Of a stretch of DNA of 64,000 nucleotides, positions 11,042-23,960 are shown one piece after another. The position numbers were made by a program, and so were the translations under genes. Origin of the DNA: Microcyclospora pomicola (lineage: Eukaryota; Ascomycota; Dothideomycetes; Capnodiales); contig NHNY01000023.1 of NCBI GenBank assembly GCA_002786065.1, positions 124,001-188,000 of the forward strand, written 5' to 3'. Every line of letters begins with the position of its first letter. Within the stretch, counting starts at the first letter, position 1. Under the pieces are notes generated by a model that saw nothing but the letters and a program-made list of their open reading frames with translations, ran no database searches and was not told where the DNA came from.

Positions 11042-12657
11042 ATGTCCAAGTCAATCGCCAACCCTGATCTCCCGCTGCCTCCCACTGGCAAATACCCGGC
11101 TAAGGACCATGCCCGTCGAGTCGCCAAGTGGATCGCTGAGAACGGTGGCCCAACGAAGGGCGTCTTGTACCTCGAGGGGACAAGCGAGAAGATGGTCGAG
11201 GTGAGCGCTGCTCTGCTCTGCTGGATGTGAAGTTGTGTTGTTGTCGTTGTGGCATGGTATGCTAACTTGAGGGCGGGTTAGGACGATGACCAAGCTACGA
11301 AGTTCCGGTAGGTAGGCAGTCATGATTTGGGTTTCGACATCGTATCCTCTGCAGTGGAGGGGGTCGGTCAGTGTTGGATGCCCATGCTGATTACGGTCGA
11401 CTCAGGCAACGACGACATTTCTTCTATCTCACTGGGTGCGATCTACCCGACTGCCATTTCGCCTACGATATCGTCAACGACGAGTCTACGCTGTGGATCC
11501 CGCCCGTTGATCCGGACTCGGTTCTGTGGGCTGGGATGCCGTTGCTACCGGAGCAGGCGCTCGAGAAGTTCGATGTCGATCGTGTTCTGACCACGGACGA
11601 GCTGAAGTCAGGGAAGTCGCGGAGCGCGATGCTGAAGGATCCTGGATCACCGTTACTGGTTATCAAGGATCGCGCTGATCTAGGCATATTCGAGAGCGGA
11701 GATGTGAAAATATTGAGTCCGCAGATCGACTTTGACTGGACTCGGAAAGCCATCGAAGCCTGTCGAGTGGTCAAAGACTCGTTCGAGATCTCCCTCATCC
11801 GCCACGCAAACATCGTCTCATCTTACGCGCACGAGCAGATACTGGCTAATGTCACGCGCGCAAGCAACGAGCGCGAGCTCAACGCTGTGTTCGTCATGCA
11901 CTGCCATGCCAACGGCTGTCGAGAACAGGCGTACGGTTGCATCTGCGCCGCTGGCTCCAATGCAAGCACTTTACACTACGTCCACAACGACCAGCCGCTG
12001 AAAGACCGCTTGAACCTCCTGATCGATGCAGGCGCTGAGTACTCCTGCTACTGCTCCGACATCACACGTACCTTCCCGCTGAACGGCAAGTTCACCAAGG
12101 AAAGCCGCGAGATCTACGACCTCGTGCTGCTCATGCAGTCGGAATGTATGGCCATGATCCGCGCAGGCGTGCAATGGGAGGACGTGCACATGAAAGCACA
12201 TACCGTCGCCGCTCATGGCCTACGTGCGCTCGGGATCCTAGAAAAGAGCCTCAGTGTAGAGCGTATCCTCTTCTCCAAGATCACCACACGCTTCTTTCCC
12301 CATGGTCTCGGGCACTATCTGGGCATGGACACGCACGACGTCGGTGGCAATGCGAACTACGAAGACCCGGATGAGTTTTTCCGCTACCTACGCATCCGCG
12401 GCAAGCTGCAGAAGGGCAGCGTCGTCACAAACGAGCCGGGGATCTATTTCCGCGAGTTTCCATTGAAGCAGGAGTTGGCGGATGGGAAATGGGAGGGCGT
12501 GGTGGACCAGAAGGTGCTGGCGAGGTATTGGACCGTCGGCGGCGTGAGGATCGAGGATGATATACACGTGCTGGAAGATGGATGGGAGAACCTCACTACG
12601 GTTGCGAGTGGGAGGGACGATATGGAGGCTATGGTTTTGAGGGGAGTGGAGGTGTGA
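11042..12657 (+). CDS. Xaa-Pro aminopeptidase/prolidase, M24B metallopeptidase
   Basis: Exons 11042-11200, 11282-11307 and 11406-12657 give 478 aa. The second exon is only 26 nt, but it joins into FRQRRHFFYLTGCDLPDC, the conserved N-terminal motif of fungal aminopeptidase P/prolidase. The pita-bread catalytic domain shows the five metal ligands: D269 (LIDAGAEY), D280 (SDITRTFP), H365 in HGLGHYLGMD, E405 (TNEPGIYF) and E445 (RIEDDIHV). The enzyme removes an N-terminal residue before proline or splits X-Pro dipeptides; two Mn2+ or similar ions are expected. No signal peptide is seen, so it is cytosolic. Its length fits the fungal PEPP group. Confidence 0.9.
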
Positions 12658-12987
12658 ACACATGTTGCGTTCTGGAATCGTTACGATCACATGACACTCA
12701 ATCCTATTTCCATGCAACCACAATGTGTTCTGCTTGCCAGTCTGTTGCACGTATCTTTCGAATAGCCGGATGCTTTTGCAGTGGAAATAATTGATGCATT
12801 TCAAGGAAGGTAGAGTTGTGCGGATGGGAGGGAGTAGAGTGGACGGGAGTGTTGGAGTCGACGCTTCGGGGGTGTGCTCCGCAATTAGAATTTCTGGGAC
12901 ATGACCGTGACCCTGCCATTCGAGCTCATAGATCGGTCCATCATCCATTGATACCATTGAGCAAGAGTCACCAGGCTGACTGCAGCC
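12658..12987. other. Intergenic, MRP51 upstream
   Basis: 330 bp; nothing recognisable beyond probable 3' and 5' untranslated sequence. Confidence 0.5.
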
Positions 12988-14505
12988 ATGTCCAAAGCCG
13001 TCAACTCGCCCACGGCTCGGCTGCTGCAGTCCTCGCGCCTGTTCTCGCTGCCACGGCCCTTACCACAACCCGGCGTCGAAGGCGGCGTGTCTGCCACAGG
13101 GCTATTCCGGAACTCAGAGTCGGCCACGAAACCATATCCAACCCACCAAGCCATCACGACCCCGTCGTCATCGCATTACAGAGGCGACTGGGGATTGAAA
13201 CGCCCGTTGCCTGGCAAAGCGACCCGAGGCTCATCGACACCACACATCCGAGTGCAGGCGCAGGATACCCCCGAACACATCACGGATTTCTCCAGCGCGG
13301 CAGACCATACGGCGACGGTGCTGAAATGGCAGGAGGCTGGGATCCCGATGGTCATCAAGCCCGATAAGTTTCGGTCGAGACTCAGTGAGCGTCCAGCTCC
13401 GAAGAGCGTGTATGAAGAGGCCGAAGATAGCACAGATGCCAATGCTGCTACCCGATGGAAGTTCACCGGGCCGTTCATTGCGACCATGGGCGAGGGAGAG
13501 TTCGAGCGGTACCTGAACACAGCTGTGCAGAGTCAGCGGGATGCATGGCACGGCCTGCTTCGCAAGACGATGGCCGAGCGGAGACTGGGCCAGCTTGTGC
13601 GGCAAGAGCAGGGCACGGGCAGATCATTCTGGCGGCGAGCGGATGTGCAGGCGAAGTTCACGCAACGGTATATCGACCGGATTACGGAGCAGCATCTCAA
13701 GGTTTTCCAGAAACGACTTCGCGATGAGCACATGCCGGAGCAGCTCAGTAGCGAGCTCACGGCGTTGATCACCTCTTTCCTCGACTTGCCGGAAGTGCTA
13801 GAGGAGAAGAGCACGCAGACATCAATGCAAAGCCGGATCTATGATGGGCTAGGCATTCACGAGACTGCACCGCCTAGCACTCACCCAGGAGCCGGCATGT
13901 CGCACCTCCGCACGAACGCTGTCATGTCCAACCATCCGCTTCACGGTCCTCAGCTCTTCCGAGAGCCTATGCTTGCGCGAGTCATCAAACCGCAAAATCA
14001 CGCCACGTCTAGCGACAGCAATGCCAAGTTAGGTGTCGCCGGCATCGTCGCACAAGATCCCGTCGGCCGCCAACATGGAGGCAGCAATCGCCCAAACACG
14101 GGAATGGATGATCCTGACGCTATGGCTCATGCCATGGATCCCGACCTCGCTGGCGGCAACAAGTTATGGGTCCACGCTCAATCAGCCTGGGTAGATGAGC
14201 GCGGCCGTCTCCGCATGGAAGTCATGCGTGGCGATCGTGAATCAATCTCCGTCAAGACGGGCAACGTGCAACACATTCACGATGCACGTCGCTCTGCCTC
14301 CACCGGTAACACTATGCCATTGGGTGCCATCGGTGGTGCCCAGTACCAAAGTCGAATGATGTATGGGAGACAGTCTGGGAACTCATATAATGCCACAGGC
14401 AACACTTCATCATCACAACGCCGTGATGCGCAGCCTGATCTCGTCGGGGCGCTCTCTAGGCAACGGCAGCAGGTACCCAGATATCCAGGCCGCGATTCAG
14501 CATGA
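12988..14505 (+). CDS. MRP51: Mitochondrial small-subunit ribosomal protein MRP51 (bS1m)
   Basis: One exon, 505 aa. The N-terminus SPTARLLQSSRLFSLPRPLP is the hallmark of the fungal Mrp51 family, followed by the conserved GDWGLKRPLP, TPEHITDF and WQEAGIPM stretches and a central FIATMGEGEFERYL block. Mrp51 is a component of the 37S mitochondrial ribosome and, in yeast, is required for normal translation of mRNAs through their 5' leaders. The C-terminal third is Gly/Ser/Asn-rich and poorly conserved; the protein is longer than yeast Mrp51 (about 340 aa), as is usual in filamentous fungi. The N-terminus is basic with Ser and Leu, compatible with mitochondrial import. Confidence 0.85.
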   Translation: MSKAVNSPTARLLQSSRLFSLPRPLPQPGVEGGVSATGLFRNSESATKPYPTHQAITTPSSSHYRGDWGLKRPLPGKATRGSSTPHIRVQAQDTPEHITDFSSAADHTATVLKWQEAGIPMVIKPDKFRSRLSERPAPKSVYEEAEDSTDANAATRWKFTGPFIATMGEGEFERYLNTAVQSQRDAWHGLLRKTMAERRLGQLVRQEQGTGRSFWRRADVQAKFTQRYIDRITEQHLKVFQKRLRDEHMPEQLSSELTALITSFLDLPEVLEEKSTQTSMQSRIYDGLGIHETAPPSTHPGAGMSHLRTNAVMSNHPLHGPQLFREPMLARVIKPQNHATSSDSNAKLGVAGIVAQDPVGRQHGGSNRPNTGMDDPDAMAHAMDPDLAGGNKLWVHAQSAWVDERGRLRMEVMRGDRESISVKTGNVQHIHDARRSASTGNTMPLGAIGGAQYQSRMMYGRQSGNSYNATGNTSSSQRRDAQPDLVGALSRQRQQVPRYPGRDSA

Positions 14506-14873
14506 GAGGCTTTGAAGGCTGGATTAGATGTTTGCTATATACGATGGGGGAGGGAAGATAAGCTTGCCAGACGCTTGTCTTTGTGTACAGATGTAAATGA
14601 GATTCGTGTAGACTAGAACATACCATTCTCTACCCAATGCTGATGTTTTACACTCACTACTATCGTCTACTGGATCTGCAGTTCTAAAGCCGTGATGGCG
14701 CTAGGACTCTTGAGCAACGTTCAGGGTCTAAGATCAACCCCACCAAGTGTGCTTCAGCGTGCTCTAGTCAAGAGCTTCATTGACCGCCAGTAAACACTTC
14801 CTCCACACCCTCTCTTCATTCTGCTTCTCCTTCTTCCACACTCCCCAAACCTCTGCTAATCTCACATACAATC
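14506..14873. other. Intergenic, GDI promoter
   Basis: 368 bp ending in a C/T-rich leader (about 14805-14860) before the GDI start. No gene was seen. Confidence 0.5.
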
Positions 14874-16408
14874 ATGGACGAAATAGCACCTGAATACGAT
14901 GTCGTAGTGCTCGGCACTGGCCTGACGGAATGCATCCTCAGTGGCGTCATGTCCGTCAAGGGCAAGAAAGTGCTGCACATGGACCGCAACGACCACTACG
15001 GCGGTGAGGCGGCGTCGGTCAACATCGAGACCCTGTTCAAGAAATACAATAACTACCAGGCGGGGACTGAGCCGTGGAAGAAGTACGGCCGCGCCAATGA
15101 CTGGAACATCGATCTCGTGCCCAAGCTGCTCATGAGCAACGGCGACCTCACCAACATCCTCGTCAGCACGGACGTCACGCGCTACATCGAGTTCAAGCAG
15201 GTCGCTGGAAGCTATGTGCAGCAGGGCAATGCGGCGAAGGCGACTGTCGCCAAGGTCCCGAGTGATGCTGGCGAGGCGCTGAAGAGCCCCCTCATGGGGC
15301 TGTTTGAGAAGAGACGGGCGAGGAACTTCCTCCAGTTCGTGGGAGCGTTCGACGAGGCGGATCCGAGCACACATAATGGTACGTTGACGAGGAGGTGTGC
15401 ATGTGTGGGTTCAATGCGACGGGAGACTGATTCTGAGAAATCGCAGGCATCAACCTATCGCAGACTACCATGAAGCAGGTTTACGACAAGTACGGTCTCG
15501 AGCCCACGACGCGCGACTTCATCGGCCACAGCATGGCTCTTTACACTACCGACGACTATGTCGAGAAGAAGGGCGCGGCAAAAGACTGCGTGGAGCGCAT
15601 CCGACTTTACGTCAACAGCATGGCTCGGTACGGAAAGAGCCCATACATCTACCCTCTCTACGGCCTGGGCGAACTGCCCCAAGGATTTGCTCGTCTCTCG
15701 GCCATCTACGGCGGTACCTACATGCTCAACACCAACGTCGACGAGGTTGTGTATGAAGGCGGCAAGGTGTCAGGGATAAAGGCGACGATGAAGGAGCGTG
15801 GTGAGGCCGGGGATGGCATGAAGTTTGAGACAAAGTGCAAGAAGATCCTGGCAGATCCGTCATATTTCCCTGGCAAGACCCGGGTTGTCGGACAAATGCT
15901 TAAGGCTATTTGCATCCTCAACCACCCCATCGAGAAAACCGACAACGCAGATTCGCTGCAGCTGATCATCCCGCAATCACAAGTGGGCCGCAAGCACGGT
16001 AGGTCTATTCCTGAAAACTGAAACTCGAAATGAAGACTGACGTCTAGGATTACAGACATCTACATCGCCATGGTCTCATCCGCACACAACGTCTGCCCCA
16101 AGGGCTACTACATCGCCATCGTGTCTACCATCGCCGAAGGCTCCTCGAATCACCACCTTGAGCTCCAGCCGGGCTTGGAGCGCCTCGGCAAGATCGAGGA
16201 GACGTTTATGGGCCCTCCGATCCCCATCTACGAGCCGATCGGCTCCGGCGCAGAGGATGGCGTGTTCTTGAGCCGAAGCTACGATGCCTCGTCCCATTTC
16301 GAGACCATGACCGATGACGTGCGAGACATCTACCAGCGTGCCGAGGGCGAGGAGTTGAAGGTTGAGGGACTCAAGGATGGACAGACGCTGGTCGCGGATG
16401 AGCAGTAG
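14874..16408 (+). CDS. GDI1: Rab GDP-dissociation inhibitor
   Basis: Exons 14874-15378, 15447-15998 and 16056-16408 give 469 aa. The FAD-like N-terminal motif [17 protein letters not shown], then [10 protein letters not shown], are the Rab-binding platform elements of [26 protein letters not shown] and the mobile effector region with [11 protein letters not shown] follow. GDI extracts prenylated GDP-bound Rab GTPases from membranes and returns them to donor organelles, so it serves all secretory traffic. At the second intron the acceptor must be the TTACAG at 16050-16055; an earlier CTAG at 16044-16047 would shift the frame. The gene converges with HPPD. Confidence 0.95.
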
Positions 16409-16853
16409 GAGGCGTGAAATGGGGGCTGGGCGAGCGGGTACCGCTAGGGGTCGGTCACGGCGATTGGTGCGGACAGTCATACACTGGAGAGCGCTGCTGG
16501 TCAATACTCACGTCTTCGTCCGAGCCAGATCGTCTACAAGCTGTTGCGTAGACCATATCTCACTGAATCGTTATATGAACCATCTCATGGGGCCCCGCTT
16601 GACTTTAATTGACACGTGCACGACACCAACGAACAGTAGTCGCGCAAGCATATAGATTTCCTACCCAACGCATCCGACCAGATCCAATTTCGAGAAAATG
16701 GCGCATGCACGCTCCCTGAGCACCAAGAAGAGTTTAACATTGAAATGCTTATTGAGACACTACATGTCATTGACCACACTGAAGTAAAGTGCATTTCTCA
16801 TATCTGATTCTGCGATGTTCAACGCTGTCACGGCCGCTGCTCGACATCCCCGC
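16409..16853. other. Intergenic between convergent GDI and HPPD genes
   Basis: 445 bp, presumably the two 3' untranslated regions and terminators. No gene was seen. Confidence 0.5.
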
Positions 16854-18560
<1,707 letters not shown>

Positions 18561-19310
18561 ATGCAATCCGTTCGACTGTCAAAAGCGGATGCTAGAGTCC
18601 TCGGTCAGGTGTTTGACCCGGAAGGCGGCCTCAGAACAGCTGATATCATGATTGATTCGAGCCTTCCATCGGATCCCCGTATTCTCGACAATGCGGTCCT
18701 TGCAAAGCTGAAATCTCGTGAGAAAGCCGCCGTCGCTCTCATTAAGGAGTTTGAGACATCGCGAGACAAAACAAACTCAAACAAGATCGGAACATATTCC
18801 AGGGCACTGGGCTTGTTGGATGCAATCATTAGCGAGTACCCAGACTATGCATCGGCCCGCAACAATCGAGCACAACTGAGGCGATGGAGGTTTGGGGACC
18901 GCAAGATGTTGTACCAGCAAGACGGGGCGATCGACCATGAGCGAGTGCTCGCTACCTCCCAGATCAAAGCGGACCTCATGGAAGCAATCGAGTTAGCCTC
19001 ACCATCGAAATCTCAGCATGCCGTGTCTTCGAGTCAAGGACGACTCTTAGGCCAAGCGTACACACAGCTGGCAGCACTGCACCATGCTGCATCGGAAGAT
19101 GTGGCGAGAGCCAGCAATCACGACGTCGTTGATAACGATCAGCAAGCTCGGAGGGAGTGGTTCGATGAAGAAGCATCGCGTCTCTTTTATCTTGGTGGGC
19201 TTTATGGCAATGAAGTTGCTAAAGCGCTTGCCGTGCATACCAACCCGCACGCCAAGCTATGCGGAAACATTGTGCAAGAGGCGATGCGGAAGGAAATGGC
19301 CCAGGTATAG
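18561..19310 (+). CDS. TTC36-like tetratricopeptide protein
   Basis: Intronless, 249 aa. The architecture follows vertebrate TTC36: an N-terminal VLGQVFDPEG segment (human VLQAIFNPD), a TPR with SARNNRAQLRRWRFGD (human SAYNNRAQARRLQGD), GRLLGQAYTQLAALHH, EASRLFYLGGLYGNEVAK, and the signature end NPHAKLCGNIVQEAMRKEM (human NPYAALCNRMLADMM). A ~24-residue insertion (about residues 114-137) separates TPR1 from its continuation, absent in the human protein. TPR folds bind other proteins. Mouse TTC36 is reported to protect HPD from degradation, and its loss gives tyrosinaemia; here the gene is head-to-head with HPPD, so the same partner is likely by inference. The protein is soluble, with no signal or membrane segment. 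Confidence 0.82.
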   Translation: MQSVRLSKADARVLGQVFDPEGGLRTADIMIDSSLPSDPRILDNAVLAKLKSREKAAVALIKEFETSRDKTNSNKIGTYSRALGLLDAIISEYPDYASARNNRAQLRRWRFGDRKMLYQQDGAIDHERVLATSQIKADLMEAIELASPSKSQHAVSSSQGRLLGQAYTQLAALHHAASEDVARASNHDVVDNDQQARREWFDEEASRLFYLGGLYGNEVAKALAVHTNPHAKLCGNIVQEAMRKEMAQV

Positions 19311-19448
19311 ATGTAGGATGAAGCAGGCCAGAGATGATGATGCTGTTCACACTGACTGTTTCGCGCTCGCCATCCATGGTCCATGTGCGAGGTTTTATGT
19401 AGAGCAGGGTATAGTCGTGCTGTATGTACCGGACAATCACAAAGCTGT

Positions 19449-20150
19449 TCAATTCCATCGGACCCCAAACATCTTGCCAGATTTCCTCTGCCCCAGGATC
19501 CCATCCGTATTGATCAGGTAGTGCCGCTGCTTCCCAGGTACATCCAATGCCAACATTCGGTACTCAAAGTCCTTTTCTCCCGGTGCTCTTGTCATGTGGA
19601 CGTTGACCGTGCCGTTCGCGACCGGTCCCTCGACGTAGAAGTGCATATGCATGTGTTCGACACCAGCCCTGTCCTTCTTCACTCTGCTTGCAATGGTTCG
19701 GTTTCTCGCCCATCGACTCCAGCTCGGCTCGCCATGAGCGCTGATCTCGCGTTTGTTGTGTAGACCTTCGCCAGCCAATAGTTCAAGGCATGTCTGATCC
19801 TTTCTCACTTGGTCGGCTGCCTTGTTGAATATTGCAGTCTTGCTGTCCGTGGAGAATACCTCCAGCCATAGTACGGTTGCGACAGCGCCGGTAAGGCCTA
19901 CGCCAAGCAGAACCAACCCGACGTTGAAGGTCTGTTGTGTAGTGCGTGCTGCTTTCTCACCTAGCGAGAGCTGTTTCCATGGAACACGTCCGGTGTCATT
20001 GACGACTGTAACAGCTCTCCGTCGGCTAGTGTTGTTTTCATGTGGAGTAGAAGTTGTAGAAGCTGGTCGTGCCGCTGATGCTTGCAAAACAGTAGCGAGA
20101 GCTGGACGAGACCCCGCCTGGAATACGAAGGTTGGATATCTGATCATCAT
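19449..20150 (-). CDS. TIM21: Mitochondrial import inner-membrane translocase subunit TIM21
   Basis: Intronless, 233 aa. A basic, Ser/Ala-rich presequence is followed by the conserved WKQLSLGEKAARTTQQTFN motif, one membrane helix (GLVLLGVGLTGAVATVLWL, about residues 78-96) and the intermembrane-space domain with MHMHFYVEGP and the C-terminal end. TIM21 belongs to the TIM23 complex and touches Tom22, coupling outer- and inner-membrane import and recruiting respiratory-chain supercomplexes. The first of two ATGs is taken; starting at the second makes no difference to the import signal. It converges with the TTC36-like gene (138 bp apart) and is divergent from the gene at 20356. Confidence 0.9.
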   Translation of the reverse strand: MMIRYPTFVFQAGSRPALATVLQASAARPASTTSTPHENNTSRRRAVTVVNDTGRVPWKQLSLGEKAARTTQQTFNVGLVLLGVGLTGAVATVLWLEVFSTDSKTAIFNKAADQVRKDQTCLELLAGEGLHNKREISAHGEPSWSRWARNRTIASRVKKDRAGVEHMHMHFYVEGPVANGTVNVHMTRAPGEKDFEYRMLALDVPGKQRHYLINTDGILGQRKSGKMFGVRWN

Positions 20151-20355
20151 TGCAAAGTTTGTTGTTCGGCAGTGAAATGAAAGATGGGCATTGCATGCTC
20201 AAGAAGCGTCGGTACCTTGGTTAGCAAGAGCGGAGCTCAAATAGCTTGGCAATGCTCCAGCTTCCATAAGGGGTAAATATTGTCGACGTTCAACACGATA
20301 TCAGGACAATAATATTACAATGACCTGCGCATGATATCAATGTTAGACTGGGAAG

Positions 20356-21957
20356 ATGGCTCCAGCTGAACTTGACCATCTGCTTCGTGTGCTTCGAGAC
20401 AGAGACATTTCCCTTGATCACGACGATGTAGCGTGGGCCTTTGAAGATGTCAAAATCGGAAAGAGGACGAGGGAATGGGTGAACGAGAAATTGACGCCTG
20501 CTTCCCTACTCACCAAAGAGGAATTGGCCTTGTAAGTCAGGTTTGAGAAATTTACAAGCTTTTGTTAACTCATGTTCAGCCACGAGAAGCGGCCAACGAC
20601 TTCTTCACGATCCTCCAACAAACCTGCCACCGGCAGGCCAATCACCGATGCGGAGTTCGAGTCAGCTATAAACTCATTGGAGTCCAGCACCGCGGCGATC
20701 GAGAAACAATGCCAGATGCTGGAGCGGCAGAAGACGGCCATCCTGCAGATTCGTTCTCGCGCAGGTGGCAACGCCACCACGGAACAGGCTCAATCGACAC
20801 GCCAGAAGAAACTCACGCGGGAGCGGGCGCAGCTGGAGTTCGAGACGAGCGAAATGACGGCCTCGATCCAATCGCGGCTTCAAGCTTCAGCGAAGCAGGT
20901 TGAAGTGGCTGTTGCTGGACTTCCCTCTGGTGTGGATCGATTACTTGAGAAAGACGACCGCATCCTCGATCGTGTGCAGAAGATCTTACCCAAGCTCATC
21001 GACAAAAGTCCGGATGGCGCGACGGAGCTGACTGTTGAGAAACTGTGTCTGGCCCTCATCACTCTGTCCGCTCAGGAGATTCGCCTCCGGATAGATGCGG
21101 CGTATAAATCGAGCCTGTCAGCCGAAACGGCAGCCGCTAGCAGCGACGATGCCCAGAAGCAAATCGTATCGCTACAAGCTGAACTCGCTGAGTTATCTGG
21201 CGAAATCGACGGCCTTGCCGTGATGGCGGTGGACGGACAATACCGCCATCCCATCGCACGCGATCTCAAGATGTCCCGATCCGAAGCCGAAATCGACCGT
21301 GTGAAGTGGACCGATTATGTCGTTGCGACTTTCCAGCATCTGATCGCGCGCCTCGAGGCATTGGCCGATCATACACAGCACTTGCACGCCTACCAAAGTG
21401 CTTTGCGCCATCTTACTGCGACGCTTGACGCGATGGCGGCTGCGGCTGCGGCAAAACAAGAAAGCCAAACTGCTGCGACCGCTGCTGCCACGACGGTGGT
21501 GTCCCCTTCCACGCCTTCGCAGACGAAAGGGCTACGCACATTACGCCTGGTGCAAGCGAATTTGTCCGAGACTCAGGATCCGGCGATGGCACTGGCACGG
21601 CATTTCGACATCAAAATCTCTGAGCCCGGAAAGCTCGACGAGTTGCTGGAGCAGACTGTCTGGGAGCGAGACGAACGGATGGCAGGATTGTTGAAAGGGA
21701 CAACAAGGGCAATGGCAGATCAGATGGCGGAGAGTCTGAATAAAGCCGATGGCAACGTGCATGAGCTGCTAAGCGCAGTGTATGCGCAGTCAAACTATGC
21801 GAGCGTCAGGATTGCCGATCCAGACACCCAAGATCTGCTTGATCGTCTGGAGGAGAAGACGCAGCTGATGGGGGAGAAGATGCGGAATCTGGACATGGAA
21901 GAGACTTCCGCCAAGATTAAGCAGCAACAACGTACATTGGGGGAGAGATGGGCATGA
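20356..21957 (+). CDS. Coiled-coil protein, candidate HAUS3 (augmin subunit)
   Basis: Exons 20356-20531 and 20580-21957 (48-nt intron) give 517 aa. The N-terminal 60 residues resemble the HAUS3 N-terminus: VAWAFEDV, then EWVNEKLTPASLLTKEELALF (human FLKWFCGNVN..LSERELEAF), then a helix ITDAEFESAINSLE like human ALDEALKTCK. Most of the rest is long helical, Ala/Gln/Glu-rich coiled coil (about residues 85-330 and 380-510). Augmin binds gamma-tubulin complexes to existing microtubules. If this call holds the fungus has an augmin-type branching system, which is patchily kept in fungi. The assignment is by eye from short motifs; an unrelated coiled-coil protein cannot be excluded. Confidence 0.5.
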
Positions 21958-22077
21958 GACGCAGATGGCTCTCGATTCAGAACTTATGTGCAGCAGTTGT
22001 ATTGCGGACAAGCATCATCTACCTAGACTACATTCCTTCGCGAACTGCTAATTTACACCGACCTGGCGCCTTCAGTC

Positions 22078-23184
22078 TCATGAGATAAAGCACAAACAGC
22101 CTAGACCGATGTAGAAGACGAACAACGGATACACGGCCAGCCCGACACGGTTCTTGAGCACGCCGCTGCCACCGAGGATGCTGACGCCAGCTGCTAGAGA
22201 CCAGAGACCGAGGACGCTGTACACGGGGATGCGTATGATCGTCTTGACGTGCAGGGCAGAAAGCAGCGAGGCGATGACGAGTGGGAAGAGCGTGTAGCCT
22301 ATTATGCAGACTGACTGGAAGAAGGAGCTGAGAGGTAGTGTTAGCCACGGAGCGAGGTGGAAGGAGATACAAGAGACCAACATGTTTCCACCCAGCAGCT
22401 TGATCTGTAGTGTCACGAGTGCTTCGCCGAGCCAGATGGTCGCAAAGACACCGCTGAAGACCAAGGAGCGTTGGTCATCGCGCGCGTTGATGCTCAGGAA
22501 CAAAGACAGTAGAAGACAGAATAGTAGAGGGCCCCTGTACGTGAATCGGATCAGCATGGACTTCATCATGGTTGACCTCTAGAGTAACATACCATAGATC
22601 CCAATCCCTCAACCCGTCACTCATGCCGCCTTGCAGCACCATGTCAGCGTCCGGCCATCGTCCAACGAGCCCACGGATATGTTCAAGGGTCCCTGCTGCG
22701 CCACCTTCTCCCCTTTCCACCCCTCCCATGCCGCTACCCCGTGCCATGGCACCGCCGAGAAGGTATTTGGGGTAGAGCACCTGCCGCATCTTCTCCCAGA
22801 CGGCTAGGAGATCCCGTTTCAGCGTATCCCATACACTCTCATCGAGCGTGTTCAGCGTAGCACGGCGATCTTCGCCGGGCAGAACCGAGTTCAGGTAGCC
22901 TTGGGTGTTGTTGGCCGCACGAGAGTTTTGCTGCGCCTGGGTGGAAGTGATGTTGCCGGTCAGAGGTGCGCGGTCCGAGGTGTTGATGGGGTCTTCGAGG
23001 TCTTCGAGGGTGGCTGCCAGGTCAAGAGCGTTAGAGTATTGTCGCAATACATGAGTAGAACAGCATTGAGCTCACCATCATCAGGGTCGATCAGATCATC
23101 TTCCACGGTAGGCGCATCGTAGTGCTCGTAGGGGTTCGCAGATTGGCCGCCGCCGCCGCCGCTCGAGGGCATCATTGCTGCCAT
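22078..23184 (-). CDS. Yip4/YIPF6-like Golgi membrane protein, four exons
   Basis: Exons 23076-23184, 22593-23013, 22382-22534 and 22078-22327 give 310 aa. A hydrophilic, Gly-rich N-terminus (with a Gly run from a GCC repeat) leads to five membrane helices from about residue 175 onward; GPLLFCLLLSLFLSINARDDQRS, GGNISFFQSVC, IRIPVYSVLG and AAGVSILGGSGVLKNR are Yip1-family signatures closest to Yip4/YIPF6, which function with Rab GTPases at the Golgi. The third intron (22328-22381, 54 nt, GTTGGT donor, CTCAG acceptor, GCTAAC branch site) is in frame with no stop; removing it restores the conserved GGNISFFQS. Alternative starts upstream are open; 23184 suits the family. Confidence 0.8.
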
Positions 23185-23960
23185 TGTGTCTGCTGAATAT
23201 TCTGCCGAGACTTTTGTCGAACTCGAAGCTTGTACGTGAGGATCGCTTGGCGAGTGCGACCTTTCGGGGGTGGATTCGTGAAGTCGCAATAAAGCAATGT
23301 CCAGCGATCGCTACCAGAAGCTCCAGAAGTGGACGCGTTTCTGGACGAACCTCGCCGAGATTCCCCTGCATATTCAGGCAGCAATTCAGGCAGGAATATC
23401 ACACGCATCTGACACCACCATTATGAGTTTCATGGTCGACAATATGGCATGTGTATGATACAGTGATGTAATAAGCTTCCTGATTACTACTATTCAGTGT
23501 GTAGTGCATAACGATCTTTGCTAGGCATATCCTCCTACAGTATATTGATTTCACAAGCTGTCTCCAGGTTCAGCATGCGAAGGGCTAGATGTATCCTCCC
23601 CTGCCGCAGTAGCTATTTGGTCCTCCAATTCAGAGGCGCAATCTGATCGCATACCTTATCTTTGTCTTTACGCTTTACACTGATCATGTCTCGCATTCTT
23701 AACCCAAACTTCTACTCGACTGTACATATTTGCATGGAGGTATGGTCTTTGTATGGCATGTGTTCTAGCTCCAGAAGCGGAAGCGCTCCGTCACCTTCAC
23801 ATGCAAGCAGCGCGAACAAACAAAACAATAGCAACCACATGTCGCAGCAGTCGAAGTGTCGTTTGTTACAAAAGAATCTCGACATCTGTGCATCATGACC
23901 TGGTCGATGCTGAACCACATCTGGAGCCAATAGCTTGCTGCCGCGGCATCTCCAACGACA
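23185..23960. other. Intergenic, divergent Yip4-like / NUR1 promoter
   Basis: 776 bp between opposing starts. No supported gene; short frames on both strands overlap one another. Confidence 0.45.

Noticed and set aside
16044-16047. Earlier CTAG acceptor in the last GDI intron
   Set aside because: It shifts the frame; TTACAG at 16050-16055 keeps the conserved [19 protein letters not shown].
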